A stretch of DNA of 64,000 bases, from NCBI GenBank assembly GCA_963846005.1, contig CAWJUH010000001.1, forward strand, positions 434,001-498,000, written 5' to 3'. The stretch comes from CAVSUR01 sp963846005 (GTDB taxonomy: Bacteria; Actinomycetota; Actinomycetes; Streptosporangiales; Streptosporangiaceae). This document shows positions 22,229 to 31,430 of the stretch, piece by piece. The notes below the pieces were generated by a model, which was not told the origin of the DNA, did no database searches, and saw only the letters and a list, made by a program, of their open reading frames with translations. The position numbers and the translations under genes are program-made. The stretch's first letter is position 1. Every line of letters starts with the position of its first letter.

Positions 22229-23725
22229 TCAGCCGGACGGGGACAGCGCGCCGGTGACCGCGATCAGGCCCGCCGCGCTGCTGCCGTGTGCCGTGGACCC
22301 GGCCGCCCACACTGCCCCCGCGGTGCCGGGCACCCGGGCCAGGCCGGGCAGCACGCAGCCGCGCAGGCACGGATGGAACAGGAACGGCCCGGTCCACTTG
22401 CCGCCGGTCAGGTGCCACAGCCGCGACCGGTTCAGCCCGTTGTTGGTCGCCATCGCCCAGGCTCCGCCGCTGCCGTCGGGCACCATGCTGGTCAGCTGGT
22501 ACAGCTCGACCGAGACCAGCGACGGGAGCACGACCACCTTCCACTGGCGGCCGTTCCACTGCGCCGCCATCTCGGTCGTGCCGAGCTGGGAGTTCGGATA
22601 CGCGCCGCCGACCCAGACGTCGTGGTCGGACAGCGCCACGACGGCGGACAAGGTGGCGGTGGGCAGCACCGCGGGCGTAGCCGGCTCGGCGGGCGAGGGT
22701 GACGCCCCGGACGGCCCGGGCACTCCGGGGACCGCGGCCGGGCTGGACGAGGCTCCCGCGGATCCTGATGCCGACGGCTGCGGGGCGGGCTGGTTCACCG
22801 ACCGGCCGGCCAGCAACCTGGGCAGCCGGACGGCCGACCAGCGATGGCCGTTCCAGTGCGCCAGCGCGTTAAGCTGCGCGGCCCGCCCGGAGGCGACCAT
22901 TGGCAGCCGGCCGAGCACGGCCCATACGTCGGCGGGCGACCGGGCGCTGACCGCGCTGATGGCCGACGCTCCGGCCGGGGCCCGGGCCTGCTGCCAGCGG
23001 GCGCCGTTGAACGCCGCGACGTACGGCGCGTCCGTGGTACCGCTCTGCGTGCTGACCAGGTGCCCGCCGAATACCCGCAGGCTGGCCGGGCTGAACTGCA
23101 CGACCGAGCTGATCACCAGCGGGTAGCCGGTGCTGCCGCCGGGCAGCCAGCCGGTACTCCAGGTTCGCCCGTCCCAGTGCAGGTAGCGGCCCTGGACCTG
23201 GCTGAAGGCCCAGAAGTCCGCGGCCGAGGAGGTGGACACCACGCTGAACGGGTAGCCGCCGCGCCAGAACCGGCTGACCGCGGGCGGCAGCGTGACCGCC
23301 GCCCACCGGTGGCCGTTCCAGTGCTCGATGACCGGCGTGAACTTCTTCCCGGTCTGCGGTACCGCCCCCGAGGTCCAGGCGTTCCCGACGCCCGAGGCCG
23401 CGACCCCGCCGAACACCGGGCTGCCCGGGCGGCGGCCGTACCACTCGATCACCCGCCAGCCGTGCTTGTGACCCTTGCCCGGGTCCGGCAGCAGGTAGGA
23501 CGCGTGGCCCGGGCCGATGCCGGCGGCCGGCCCGGCCGAAGCGGCGGCGCCCGGAGCGGTTCCGGCCGCGGCCTCTGCCGCCCCGGCGCGGTGCGCGCCT
23601 GCGGCCAGCGCGGGCACGGCGATAGCCGCCCCGGCCGCCACCGCCAGCGCGGCCGCGCCGGCCCCGATCATCGCCCGGTGGCGGCGGAGCTGCTGCCACC
23701 AGGCCGGCCGGTCCTGCCCGGTCAT
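22229..23725 (-). CDS. Membrane-anchored beta-propeller-like repeat protein
   Basis: A 498-residue exported protein of unknown function. Residues ~19-42 are one transmembrane segment (IGAGAAALAVAAGAAIAVPA) after a positively charged start. Outside lies a Ser/Ala/Pro linker and then about six repeats of the type HWNGHRWxxVxLP (EHWNGHRWAAVTLP, LHWDGRTW, FNGARWQQ, HWNGHRWSAVRLP, QWNGRQWKVVVLP, LTGGKWTG), which suggests a beta-propeller. A Pro/Ser-rich loop splits the repeats near residue 330, and two Cys lie in PCLRGC near the C-terminus. The ATG overlaps the pheT stop as TGATG, so it is probably translated with pheT, an odd partner for a secreted protein. Confidence 0.7.
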   Translation of the reverse strand: MTGQDRPAWWQQLRRHRAMIGAGAAALAVAAGAAIAVPALAAGAHRAGAAEAAAGTAPGAAASAGPAAGIGPGHASYLLPDPGKGHKHGWRVIEWYGRRPGSPVFGGVAASGVGNAWTSGAVPQTGKKFTPVIEHWNGHRWAAVTLPPAVSRFWRGGYPFSVVSTSSAADFWAFSQVQGRYLHWDGRTWSTGWLPGGSTGYPLVISSVVQFSPASLRVFGGHLVSTQSGTTDAPYVAAFNGARWQQARAPAGASAISAVSARSPADVWAVLGRLPMVASGRAAQLNALAHWNGHRWSAVRLPRLLAGRSVNQPAPQPSASGSAGASSSPAAVPGVPGPSGASPSPAEPATPAVLPTATLSAVVALSDHDVWVGGAYPNSQLGTTEMAAQWNGRQWKVVVLPSLVSVELYQLTSMVPDGSGGAWAMATNNGLNRSRLWHLTGGKWTGPFLFHPCLRGCVLPGLARVPGTAGAVWAAGSTAHGSSAAGLIAVTGALSPSG

Positions 23726-26289
23726 CAGGCGCCGCCGCGCAGCTCCGCGCCGGTCCGGCGGGCGGCCTCGGCCACGGCGGCGTCGCGCGCCGCGGTCGCC
23801 TCGTCCGCGGTCAGCGTCCGGTCGGCGGCTCGGAACCGCAGGGTGTAGGCCAGCGACTTGCGGCCCGGGCCGGCCTGCTCGCCGGTATACACGTCGAACA
23901 GCCGCACCTCTTCCAGGGTGACCCTGGGCGGGGGCTCCTGGGCCGGGCCGGGGGCGGGCACGGCCGCGGCGAGCGCGTCCGCCACCTCGGCGGCCGGCAC
24001 CCGCTCGGCCACGGTCAGCGAGACGTCCTGGCTGGCCGCGGGATAGGCGGAGATGAGCGGCGCCTGTACCGGGCCGAGCGCCGCCGCGGCGGTCTCGATC
24101 ACCGACAGGTCCAGTTCCGCGGCGCAGCTGCGCGGCGGCAGCCCGAAGGCCGCCACCACCCGGGGATGCAGTTCGCCGGCGTGCCCGGCCAGCCGCCGCG
24201 AGCCCGCGCCGGACTGCACGTACAGTGCGGCGCACCGGCCCGGGTGCCACGGGGCCCGCTGGTCCTGCTGCACGGTGAACCCGGCCCGGCTGGTCCGCAG
24301 CACCATCCGGGCCGCCTCGATGGCGTCGGCGTAGCTGGCGGGCCGGTCCTGCTTGCCCCACCACCCGGCCAGCTCCCGGTCGCCGGCCAGCACGATCGCG
24401 AGGTGCAGCGGCTGGTCGGGCAGCGCCGCGTCCAGGGCCGCCGCCTCGGCGGCGGTCGGGCCGCGGTCGACGCGCAGGATCGGCGCGGTGCCCTGGCCCT
24501 CAGGCCGGACGGTGAACACCGTGCCCTGCTCGAACAGCGCGGTGTCGGCGAAGCCGCGGCCGATGTTGCGGCCGAGCACCCGCAGCAGGCCGGGCAGCAG
24601 CGTGGTGCGCAGCAGCGGCTCGTCATCGCGCAGCGGGTTGGCCAGCCGGGGCGCCCGGCGGCGCTCGTCGGCGGCGTCCAGCAGTAGCTGGTCCGCGTCG
24701 GCGGCCGAGCTGAACGGGGTGCTGAGCACCTCCACATAGCCGGATGCGGCCAGCACGCGGCCGATGGTGCGCCGCAGCTGCTGCCGGCCGGTGAGCCCGC
24801 GCCCGGCCGCCGCCCGCGGCATCCGGACCGGGATGTTCTCGTAGCCCTCCAGCCGGATGACCTCCTCGGCCAGGTCCGCCGGGTCGGTCAGGTCCGGGCG
24901 CCAGGACGGCGGCAGCACGGTCAGCAGCTCGCCGCCGCGGCCGGAGCTGATCTCGCAGCCGACCTGGCGGAGCCGGCCGGTGACGGTGTCCCGGCCGTAG
25001 GCTACCCCGGCCACCTGGCCGGGGTAGCCGGCCGCCATCGTGACGGGCGCGCGCTCGGCCGGCTCCTCGGCGTGGGTGCAGCCGGGCACCATGGTGCCGC
25101 CGCCGAGCGCGGCGAGCAGCGCGGCGGCCTTGGCCGAGGCGCACAGCGGCAGCTCGCGGTCCACGCCGCGCTCGAACCGGGCCGAGGCCTCGCTGAACAG
25201 CCGGTGCCGGCGGCTCATCCTGGCCGTGCCGCGGGCGGAGAAGTGCGCCGCCTCGATGACCAGGTCGCGGGACTGCGGGGTGATCTCGGTGGCCAGCCCG
25301 CCCATCGTGCCGGCCAGCGAGATCGGCCCGGAGGAATCGGTGATCAGGATGTCCTCGGGATCCAGCTCCCGCCTCACGTGGTCGAGCGTCTCCAGCCGCT
25401 CGCCGGGCCGGGCGCGGCGCACCACGACCGGGCCGGACAGCGCCGCCCGGTCGAACGCGTGCAGCGGCTGGCCGAGCTCCAGCATCAGGTAGTTGGTCAC
25501 GTCCACGGCCAGCGACACGCTGCGCACGCCGCACCGGGCGAGCCTGACCCGCAACCACAGCGGCACCGGCCGGGTCGCGTCCATCCCGCGCACCTCGCGC
25601 AGCACGAACCGGTCGCAGGCGGACGGGTCGGCGATGCTGGCGGGCCAGACCTCGCCGGACTCCGCGGCGAGCTCGGCGGCCGGCACCGGCAGCCCGGTAC
25701 CGGCCGGGTCGGTGAACTCGCCGTCGTAGGCGATCGCCAGCTCGCGGGCCATGCCGCGGACCGACAGCGCGAACCCCTTGTCCGGGGTCACGTTGACGTC
25801 GAGCACCACGTCGCGCAGCCGGGCCCAGGCGGCGAAGTCCGCGCCGAGCGGGGCGTCGGGAGCGAGCACCAGGATCCCGCTGTGGTCATCGCCGATGCCG
25901 AGCTCGGCGGCCGAGCAGATCATGCCCTCCGACATCCGGCCGTAGGCCTTGCGGGCCCCGATCTCGAACCCGCCGGGCAGCACCGCGCCGGGCATGGCCA
26001 GCGGCACCCGGTCGCCGGCCGCGAAGTTCGCCGCGCCGCAGATGACCTGCTGTGCGCCCGAGCCGGTCTCGACCCGGCAGTACCTGATCGGCTTGCGGAA
26101 CCCGGTGAGCTCCTCGATCTCGGCGACCTCGCCGACGATCACGCCGCTGATCTCCTGCCCGGCGTGCTCGATGCCCTCGATCTCCAGGCCGCTCGCGGTC
26201 AGCCGCCTGGCCACGTCCGCCGCGGTGACCTCGGCGCCGCCAGCGTCGATCGTGGCGTACTCGAGCAGCCAGGAAAGCGGGACCTTCAT
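23725..26289 (-). CDS. pheT: Phenylalanyl-tRNA synthetase beta subunit
   Basis: The ~854-residue beta chain of the alpha2-beta2 enzyme that charges tRNA-Phe. Order of parts: N-terminal MKVPLSWLLEY, an OB-fold EMAP-like tRNA-binding domain (residues ~40-150, ISGVIVGEVAEIE to GMICSAAELGIG), B3/B4 editing domain, B5 domain, the catalytic-like core, and a C-terminal anticodon-binding FDX-ACB domain (SAYPAASQDVSLTVAERVPA). Length is normal. The ATG at 26289 overlaps the pheS stop; a GTG at 26292 is an equal alternative that adds one residue. It is coupled to pheS upstream and to the repeat protein downstream. Confidence 0.95.
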   Translation of the reverse strand: MKVPLSWLLEYATIDAGGAEVTAADVARRLTASGLEIEGIEHAGQEISGVIVGEVAEIEELTGFRKPIRYCRVETGSGAQQVICGAANFAAGDRVPLAMPGAVLPGGFEIGARKAYGRMSEGMICSAAELGIGDDHSGILVLAPDAPLGADFAAWARLRDVVLDVNVTPDKGFALSVRGMARELAIAYDGEFTDPAGTGLPVPAAELAAESGEVWPASIADPSACDRFVLREVRGMDATRPVPLWLRVRLARCGVRSVSLAVDVTNYLMLELGQPLHAFDRAALSGPVVVRRARPGERLETLDHVRRELDPEDILITDSSGPISLAGTMGGLATEITPQSRDLVIEAAHFSARGTARMSRRHRLFSEASARFERGVDRELPLCASAKAAALLAALGGGTMVPGCTHAEEPAERAPVTMAAGYPGQVAGVAYGRDTVTGRLRQVGCEISSGRGGELLTVLPPSWRPDLTDPADLAEEVIRLEGYENIPVRMPRAAAGRGLTGRQQLRRTIGRVLAASGYVEVLSTPFSSAADADQLLLDAADERRRAPRLANPLRDDEPLLRTTLLPGLLRVLGRNIGRGFADTALFEQGTVFTVRPEGQGTAPILRVDRGPTAAEAAALDAALPDQPLHLAIVLAGDRELAGWWGKQDRPASYADAIEAARMVLRTSRAGFTVQQDQRAPWHPGRCAALYVQSGAGSRRLAGHAGELHPRVVAAFGLPPRSCAAELDLSVIETAAAALGPVQAPLISAYPAASQDVSLTVAERVPAAEVADALAAAVPAPGPAQEPPPRVTLEEVRLFDVYTGEQAGPGRKSLAYTLRFRAADRTLTADEATAARDAAVAEAARRTGAELRGGA

Positions 26290-27368
26290 CACGCCTCCAG
26301 TCCGAAGCTGCGGCTGAACCGGACGTCACCGTCCAGGGTGTCGCGGATGTCGGTGACCCCGTGGCGGACCATCAGGGCCCGCTCGATGCCGAGCCCGAAC
26401 GCGAATCCGCTGTACCGGCCGGGGTCGATGCCGCAGGCCACGAGCACCCGCGGGTTGACCATGCCGCAGCCGGCGATCTCGATCCAGCCCTGCGACCGGC
26501 ACACCCGGCAGGGCGGGGCGCCGGGCTCGGCGGACGCGCCGCGGCAGACGTGGCACTGCATCGACACGTCGGCGGACGGCTCGGTGAAGGGGAAGAAGTC
26601 GGGCCGCAGCCGGGTCTTCAGGCCCGCGCCGAACATCGCGTCCACGAACGCGCTGATCGCGCCGCGCAGGTCAGCCATGGTCAGGCCCTCGTCCACGGCC
26701 AGGCACTCGATCTGGTGGAACACCGGGCTGTGCGTCGCGTCGAGCGTGTCGGTGCGGAAGCACTTGCCCGGGCTGACCACGTACAGCGGCAGTGGCCGGG
26801 TCAGCATGGCCCGGATCTGCACCGGTGAGGTGTGGGTGCGCAGCACCACGCCGGACTTCTCGCTGCCGTCCGGCGCAGCCAGGAACATGGTGTCGTAGGC
26901 CTCCCGCGCCGGGTGGTCGGGCGGGAAGTTGAGCGCGTCGAAGTTGTACCACTCGGCCTCGACCTCGGGCCCCTCGGCGACCTCGTAGCCCATGCCGGTG
27001 AACACGTCCACCAGCCGCTCGGCCACCGTGGTGACCGGATGCCGGGCGCCGGGCGGCTGCCGGTCCCACGGCAGCGTGACGTCCACCGCCTCGGCTGCCA
27101 GCATCTGCTGGTCGCGGCCGGCTTCGAGCTCGGCCTGCCGGGCGGCCAGCGCGGCGCCGATGGCGGCCCGGGCGGCGCCGACCCGCTGGCCGGCCTGCGC
27201 CCTCGCCTCCGGCGGCAGCGCGCCGATCTCCGCGCTGGCCAGCGCGACCGGGGCCCGGTGGCCGGCGTGCGCCAGCCGGGCTGCTTTCAGTGCGTCCAGG
27301 TCGCGGGCGGCGCCGATGGCGGCCAGCGCCTCGTCGGTGACGCGCTGCAGCTCGGCGGCGGACAGCAT
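26289..27368 (-). CDS. pheS: Phenylalanyl-tRNA synthetase alpha subunit
   Basis: The ~359-residue catalytic chain. An N-terminal coiled coil (residues ~1-100) precedes the class II catalytic core. Visible motifs include FTGMGYEVAEGPEVE, DTMFLAAPDG, LRTHTSPVQIRAM, DATHSPVFHQIE and the motif 3 region FGLGIERALMVRHG. A CxxC...CxxC group (CHVCRGASAEPGAPPCRVC) is present, common in actinobacterial PheS. The ATG at 27368 is preferred over a much longer upstream frame because GAGGTG lies just before it and it gives the usual length. It overlaps pheT by its stop codon. Confidence 0.95.
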   Translation of the reverse strand: MLSAAELQRVTDEALAAIGAARDLDALKAARLAHAGHRAPVALASAEIGALPPEARAQAGQRVGAARAAIGAALAARQAELEAGRDQQMLAAEAVDVTLPWDRQPPGARHPVTTVAERLVDVFTGMGYEVAEGPEVEAEWYNFDALNFPPDHPAREAYDTMFLAAPDGSEKSGVVLRTHTSPVQIRAMLTRPLPLYVVSPGKCFRTDTLDATHSPVFHQIECLAVDEGLTMADLRGAISAFVDAMFGAGLKTRLRPDFFPFTEPSADVSMQCHVCRGASAEPGAPPCRVCRSQGWIEIAGCGMVNPRVLVACGIDPGRYSGFAFGLGIERALMVRHGVTDIRDTLDGDVRFSRSFGLEA

Positions 27369-27586
27369 GCTCACCTCGACCGGGTCATAGCTCTTATTCG
27401 GTGCGGACACGGGTGCTGATCTCCTGGAGTGCCGGTGGACGGGCCGGAACACGTGCGCGGGCCGGGACCGGCCGGCCGGTCACCGCAACCCCCGTATCCC
27501 GCATCCATCGCATCCCGGCAGCGGGAGGCCCGGGCACGGGCGGGGAAGGCGGCCTGGCCTGTCGCAGCGGCCTGCTCGCCCGCCGG

Positions 27587-28696
27587 TCAGCCGAAGTCTG
27601 GCGTCCCGGCGGGCATGGTAAATCGGAACTGCGCCCCGCCGCCGGGGGCCTGCGCCACGGTGATGCTACCGCCGTGTGCCTCGACCAGGCCCTTGACTAT
27701 GAACAGCCCGAGCCCCGCCCCGCCCCGGCGCTTCTCGCGCCAGAACTGGCGGAAGACCCGCGGCGCGGCTTCGGGCGCGATGCCCTGCCCCTGGTCGCTG
27801 ACGGAGACCGTCACGCCAGGGCCGCCCGCGATGCTCGCCTGCTCCATCACGATCGTTACGGTACCAGCACCGTGCCGGACCGCGTTCTCCAGCAGATTCC
27901 CGATGATCTGGTCCAGCTTGTCGGCGTCCAGCCAGGTTTCCGGCAGGCCGTCGCGGACCTCGACGCGGAACTTGCCCGGCGGGTCGCCCGCCGCGACCCG
28001 GCCGCTGATCAGCTTGGCCACCCGGGCCGGGATGTCGACCAGCTCGCGGTGCACCTCGATCCGGCCGGCCTCGATCCTGGACACGTCGAGCAGCTCGGTG
28101 ATCAGCCGGGTGACCCGGTCGGCGTCGGCGTTGACCGTCTCCAGCATGACCAGCTTCTGGTCGTCGGTGAACCGGGGCCATTTGGCCAGCAGCGTGGCGG
28201 TGAAGCCCTTGACGCTGGTCAGCGGCGAGCGCAGCTCGTGCGCCACGGTGGAGACCAGGTCAGCGCGGCTGCGCTCCAGGCGGGAGCGCTGCTGTGCGTC
28301 GCGCAGCGTGATCGTGATGCGGCGCACCGCGCCGGGCTGGCGGTGCCAGCCGTCCCGGGGGCCGCTGCGCCGCGGGTAGCGCACGTAGCCGACGCACACC
28401 AGCACCTCGGTGCCGTCGGACAGGTACAGCAGCCGCTCCGGGTGCCGGGTCCTGGTCGACAGGCCGCGGTAGGGCCGGGCGTGCTCCCACCAGTCCCGGC
28501 CCTCGATGTCCTGCAGCGGCAGCACGTCGCTGACGTACTTGCCGAGAGTGCTGCCGGGGTCGGTGCCGGTCAGCCGGCCCGCGGCGCGGTTGAAGACCAC
28601 CACCCGCCCGGCGTGGTCGGCCACGACCAGCCCGTCGGGCAGGTCGTCGGCGCACATCGGGCCGGTGCCGAGGTCGCCGCCCGGGTCGCTGCTCAT
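27587..28696 (-). CDS. PAS-domain sensor histidine kinase
   Basis: A 369-residue kinase. An N-terminal PAS domain (residues ~12-110, DLPDGLVVADHAGRVVVFNRA) is followed by a HisKA domain with the phosphorylated His in VSTVAHELRSPLTSVKGF (about residue 155). A HATPase domain follows with NLLENAVRHG, SDQGQGIAPE and GGAGLGLFIVKGLVEAHGG. No transmembrane segment is seen, so it senses a cytosolic signal. No response regulator is adjacent. Actinobacteria keep this orphan kinase between pheS and the rRNA-methylase gene. The ATG at 28696 gives a start like known relatives; an in-frame ATG at 28720 is possible. Confidence 0.85.
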   Translation of the reverse strand: MSSDPGGDLGTGPMCADDLPDGLVVADHAGRVVVFNRAAGRLTGTDPGSTLGKYVSDVLPLQDIEGRDWWEHARPYRGLSTRTRHPERLLYLSDGTEVLVCVGYVRYPRRSGPRDGWHRQPGAVRRITITLRDAQQRSRLERSRADLVSTVAHELRSPLTSVKGFTATLLAKWPRFTDDQKLVMLETVNADADRVTRLITELLDVSRIEAGRIEVHRELVDIPARVAKLISGRVAAGDPPGKFRVEVRDGLPETWLDADKLDQIIGNLLENAVRHGAGTVTIVMEQASIAGGPGVTVSVSDQGQGIAPEAAPRVFRQFWREKRRGGAGLGLFIVKGLVEAHGGSITVAQAPGGGAQFRFTMPAGTPDFG

Positions 28697-28960
28697 CGCA
28701 GCCGCCCGGCCCGAGGACATCCCATCCACCGCAGCGCAGCCTCTCCATGACCGCCCCCGGACGGCAGTGACCGGCCCGGACCGAGCTGGGGGCGGCTCGC
28801 TCCTGGGCTGCGCGTGCACGGACGGCGCGGCGGCCGCCGGCCCCGCACGGCGGGACGCTCATGACGCAACGTGATCAAACTCTAGCGCGCCGCCCGTGCT
28901 TTCCGGCAGCCACCACCTCGGGGCTATCCGCGGGAGGCCGGGCGGAGGGACAGCAGGGCG

Positions 28961-29791
28961 TCAGCCGGATGCGGGCGCAGCGGACTGCGCCATCGCGGTG
29001 GCGTACAGGCAGACGGCCGCCGCGGCCGCCAGGTTCAGGCTCTCGGCCCGGCCGTAGATCGGCACCGCGACCGATTCGCCGGCCAGCGCCGCGAGGCGGC
29101 CCGGCAGTCCCCACGCCTCGTTGCCGAACATCCACGCGATCGGGCCGCGCAGCCGCCCGGCCGCGGCCAGCTCGTCCAGCCGGCCGCCGGCCGTGCCGTC
29201 GGCGGCCAGCAGCCGCAGCCCGGCCGCCCGCAGCGCCGCGGCGGCCTGCTCCGGTGGCACGCCGGTCACCACCGGCAGGTGGAACAGGCTGCCGGCCGCC
29301 GACCGCACGCACTTGCCGTTGTAGGGGTCGACGCTGCCGGCGGTGAAGACGACCCCGCCCGCGCCCGCGGCATCCGCGGTGCGCAGCACCGTCCCGGCGT
29401 TGCCCGGGTCGCGGATGTTCGCCAGCACGGCGACCAGCCGCGGCCGCGCCGCGGTCAGCTCGGCCAGCGGGACGTCCACGAACCCGCACACCGCGACCAC
29501 GCCCTGCGGGTGCACGGTGCCCGCCAGCGCGGCCATGACCTCGTCGCTGACCTGGTGCACGGGGGCACCGCCGGCGGTTGCCGCGGCGGCGAGCTCACCG
29601 TGCCGCCCGGCGGCGGCCGCGGTGGCGAACAGCTCGCGCACCGTGCCCGGCCGGGCCAGCGCCTCGCGGACCGCCTGCGGTCCCTCGGCCAGGAAGGCGC
29701 GCTGGCGCTCGCGCGCCGAGCGCCGCTCCAGCTGCCGGGCGGCCCGGACCCGGGCGGACCGGAGGCTGGTGATCTCGCCCGATCCGGGCAC
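28961..29791 (-). CDS. TrmH/SpoU family RNA 2'-O-methyltransferase
   Basis: A 276-residue SPOUT methylase acting on rRNA or tRNA with S-adenosylmethionine. An N-terminal substrate-binding domain (about residues 1-105, with RAFLAEGPQAVREAL) is followed by the knotted SPOUT domain. Motif 1 is LANIRDPGNAGTVLRTADAAG, motif 2 WMFGNEAWGLP and motif 3 AESLNLAAAAAVCLY. The start is a GTG 12 bp after the rplT stop, so it is likely co-transcribed with infC-rpmI-rplT. The exact RNA site cannot be told; TsnR/RlmB-like action on 23S is the usual guess. Confidence 0.88.
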   Translation of the reverse strand: MPGSGEITSLRSARVRAARQLERRSARERQRAFLAEGPQAVREALARPGTVRELFATAAAAGRHGELAAAATAGGAPVHQVSDEVMAALAGTVHPQGVVAVCGFVDVPLAELTAARPRLVAVLANIRDPGNAGTVLRTADAAGAGGVVFTAGSVDPYNGKCVRSAAGSLFHLPVVTGVPPEQAAAALRAAGLRLLAADGTAGGRLDELAAAGRLRGPIAWMFGNEAWGLPGRLAALAGESVAVPIYGRAESLNLAAAAAVCLYATAMAQSAAPASG

Positions 29792-29803
29792 CCGTGACCC
29801 GCG

Positions 29804-30190
29804 CTAGGCCGCGGCCGAGTCCGCGCCCGGGGCCTCCGGCAGCGCGTCGCGGGCCACCTCGACCAGCCCGGCGAACGCCTTCGGGTCGGCCACGGCCAGC
29901 TCGGCCAGCATCCGCCGGTCGACGTCCACCCCGGCCAGCTTGAGGCCCTGGATGAACCGGTTGTAGGTGATGCCCTCCGCCCGCGCCGCGGCGTTGATCC
30001 GCTGGATCCACAGCCGCCGGAACTGGCCCTTGCGGTCCTTGCGGTCGCGGTAGGCGTAGGTCATCGAGTGGAGCATCTGCTCCTTGGCCTTGCGGTACAG
30101 CCGGGACCGCTGGCCCCGGTAGCCGCTCGCGCGCTCGAGTACGACCCGGCGCTTCTTGTGGGCATTGACCGCCCGCTTCACGCGTGCCAT
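29804..30190 (-). CDS. rplT: 50S ribosomal protein L20
   Basis: A 128-residue ribosomal protein needed for early 50S assembly. The start MARVKRAVNAHKKRR and the block GYRGQRSRLYRKAKEQ are diagnostic, followed by RKGQFRRLWIQRINAA and the globular C-terminal domain (YNRFIQGLKLAGVDVDRRML). The last ~10 residues (PGADSAAA) are an ordinary extension. It follows rpmI by 29 bp in the conserved infC-rpmI-rplT operon. No L20-binding leader could be recognised, though the infC leader has hairpins. Confidence 0.97.
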   Translation of the reverse strand: MARVKRAVNAHKKRRVVLERASGYRGQRSRLYRKAKEQMLHSMTYAYRDRKDRKGQFRRLWIQRINAAARAEGITYNRFIQGLKLAGVDVDRRMLAELAVADPKAFAGLVEVARDALPEAPGADSAAA

Positions 30191-30219
30191 CTACCTGACT
30201 CCCCTGAATGCGGGCTGGG

Positions 30220-30414
30220 TCACTTGCCCAGCAGCTTCTTCATCTTCTTCGCGTCGGCTGGTGACAGCACGATCTCGTTCGCCAGGCGGCGGGTCCGCGT
30301 GGTCGGCTTGTGCTCGAAGTAGTGCTGGCGGTTGGCGCGGCGGCGCATGATCTTGCCCGTCCCGGTCAGCCGGAGCCGCTTGCCGGCACCGCTGTGCGTC
30401 TTCATCTTCGGCAT
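30220..30414 (-). CDS. rpmI: 50S ribosomal protein L35
   Basis: A 64-residue basic ribosomal protein. MPKMKTHSGAGKRLRLTGTG at the start, then KIMRRRANRQHYFEHK and LSPADAKKMKKLLGK, are typical for L35. It lies between infC and rplT. The 232-bp gap to infC holds the 26-bp tandem repeats, and the ATG is preceded by AGGAGAG. Confidence 0.97.
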   Translation of the reverse strand: MPKMKTHSGAGKRLRLTGTGKIMRRRANRQHYFEHKPTTRTRRLANEIVLSPADAKKMKKLLGK

Positions 30415-30432
30415 GTCGCCGCTCTCCTATCC

Positions 30433-30536
30433 GCGTGCCTGGCGGCACGGTGTTCCCAGCGTGCCTGGCGGCACGGTGTGGCCAGCGTGCCTGCCGGCAC
30501 GATGGTCCTCGCGTGCGGGCGCACGGCATGGCCGTG
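30433..30536 (-). repeat. Four 26-bp tandem palindromic repeats between infC and rpmI
   Basis: Units start at 30433, 30459, 30485 and 30511. The first two differ mainly in their last five bases and the fourth is degenerate. Each holds a small hairpin, CGTGCC-TGGC-GGCACG. They lie 19 bp upstream of the rpmI start, inside the ribosomal operon. Confidence 0.9.
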
Positions 30537-30646
30537 CATCCGGTCCTGCTTATCCGGGGCGGCTGCCCGCCCGCGGTGTTCGCCGGCCGCGTCCCGCCGT
30601 GGCGCCGGTTCTCCGGCGGCACCAGGCACAGACGTCAGCTGGCGGC

Positions 30647-31321
30647 CTACGCGTCTCCCGGCCTGGTTCCCGCCGGGCTCGGAGCAGCAGCCCGCTGGGG
30701 TACCGGCCGGGGGGCCGTCGGGCGCGGCGCCGGCACCGGCCGGGGCTCGCGCTCGGCCGTGGCACGGGCACTGGCCCGCGGCGTGGCGCGCTCGGCGCGC
30801 GCGTCCGCCTTCTTCTTATGCGGCCCGATCACCATGATCATGTTCCGGCCGTCCTGCTTCGGGGCCGACTCGACGAAGCCGAGTTCCTCGACGTCGACGG
30901 CCAGCCGCTGCAGCAGCTTGTAGCCGAGCTCGGGCCGGGACTGCTCCCGGCCGCGGAACATGATCGTCACCTTGACCTTGTCGCCCTGCTTCAGGAACCG
31001 CTCGACGTGGCCCTTCTTGGTGCCGTAGTCGTGCGGGTCGATCTTGGGCCGGAGCTTGATCTCCTTGATGACGGTCTGCGTCTGGTTCTTGCGTGACTCG
31101 CGTGCCTTCAGCGCGGACTCGTACTTGAACTTGCCGTAGTCCATGAGCTTGCACACCGGCGGTCGCGCGGTCGGCGCGACCTCGACCAGGTCGAGGTCGG
31201 CCTCCTGGGCCAGCCGGAGCGCATCGTTGATCGCGACGATCCCGATCTGCTCGCCGGCCGGGCCGACAAGCCGCACTTCGGGGACGCGGATGCGCTCGTT
31301 GATGCGAGGTTCGGTGCTGAT
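30647..31321 (-). CDS. infC: Translation initiation factor IF-3 with probable AUC start
   Basis: A 224-residue factor that binds the 30S subunit and checks start codons. The N-domain begins ISTEPRINERIRVPEVRLVG and the C-domain carries KIDPHDYGTKKGHVERFLKQ and IMFRGREQSRPELG. The C-terminal ~45 residues are an Arg/Pro/Ala-rich tail. No ATG, GTG or TTG fits the conserved start. AGGAGGT at 31331-31325 points to AUC at 31321, and rare AUU/AUC starts of infC are known to let IF-3 regulate its own synthesis. The next in-frame GTG would remove conserved residues. It heads the infC-rpmI-rplT operon. Confidence 0.9.
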   Translation of the reverse strand: MSTEPRINERIRVPEVRLVGPAGEQIGIVAINDALRLAQEADLDLVEVAPTARPPVCKLMDYGKFKYESALKARESRKNQTQTVIKEIKLRPKIDPHDYGTKKGHVERFLKQGDKVKVTIMFRGREQSRPELGYKLLQRLAVDVEELGFVESAPKQDGRNMIMVIGPHKKKADARAERATPRASARATAEREPRPVPAPRPTAPRPVPQRAAAPSPAGTRPGDA

Positions 31322-31403
31322 GTGACCTCCTGCTGATGCCAATGCCGCCCGGGAGGTTTCCCGGGCAGGTCCTGCCTGGCGCCATCCCGCCCGGACGCGG
31401 AAA

Positions 31404-31430
31404 GGCCCCGCTGCGATACCGCGCGGGGCC
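31404..31430 (-). promoter_or_regulatory. Hairpin followed by U-run in the infC leader (candidate attenuator)
   Basis: An 8-bp perfect stem (GGCCCCGC / GCGGGGCC) is followed on the minus strand by TTTCC. It lies 83 bp upstream of the infC start. Early termination in the leader is plausible for this operon but is not shown. Confidence 0.5.
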
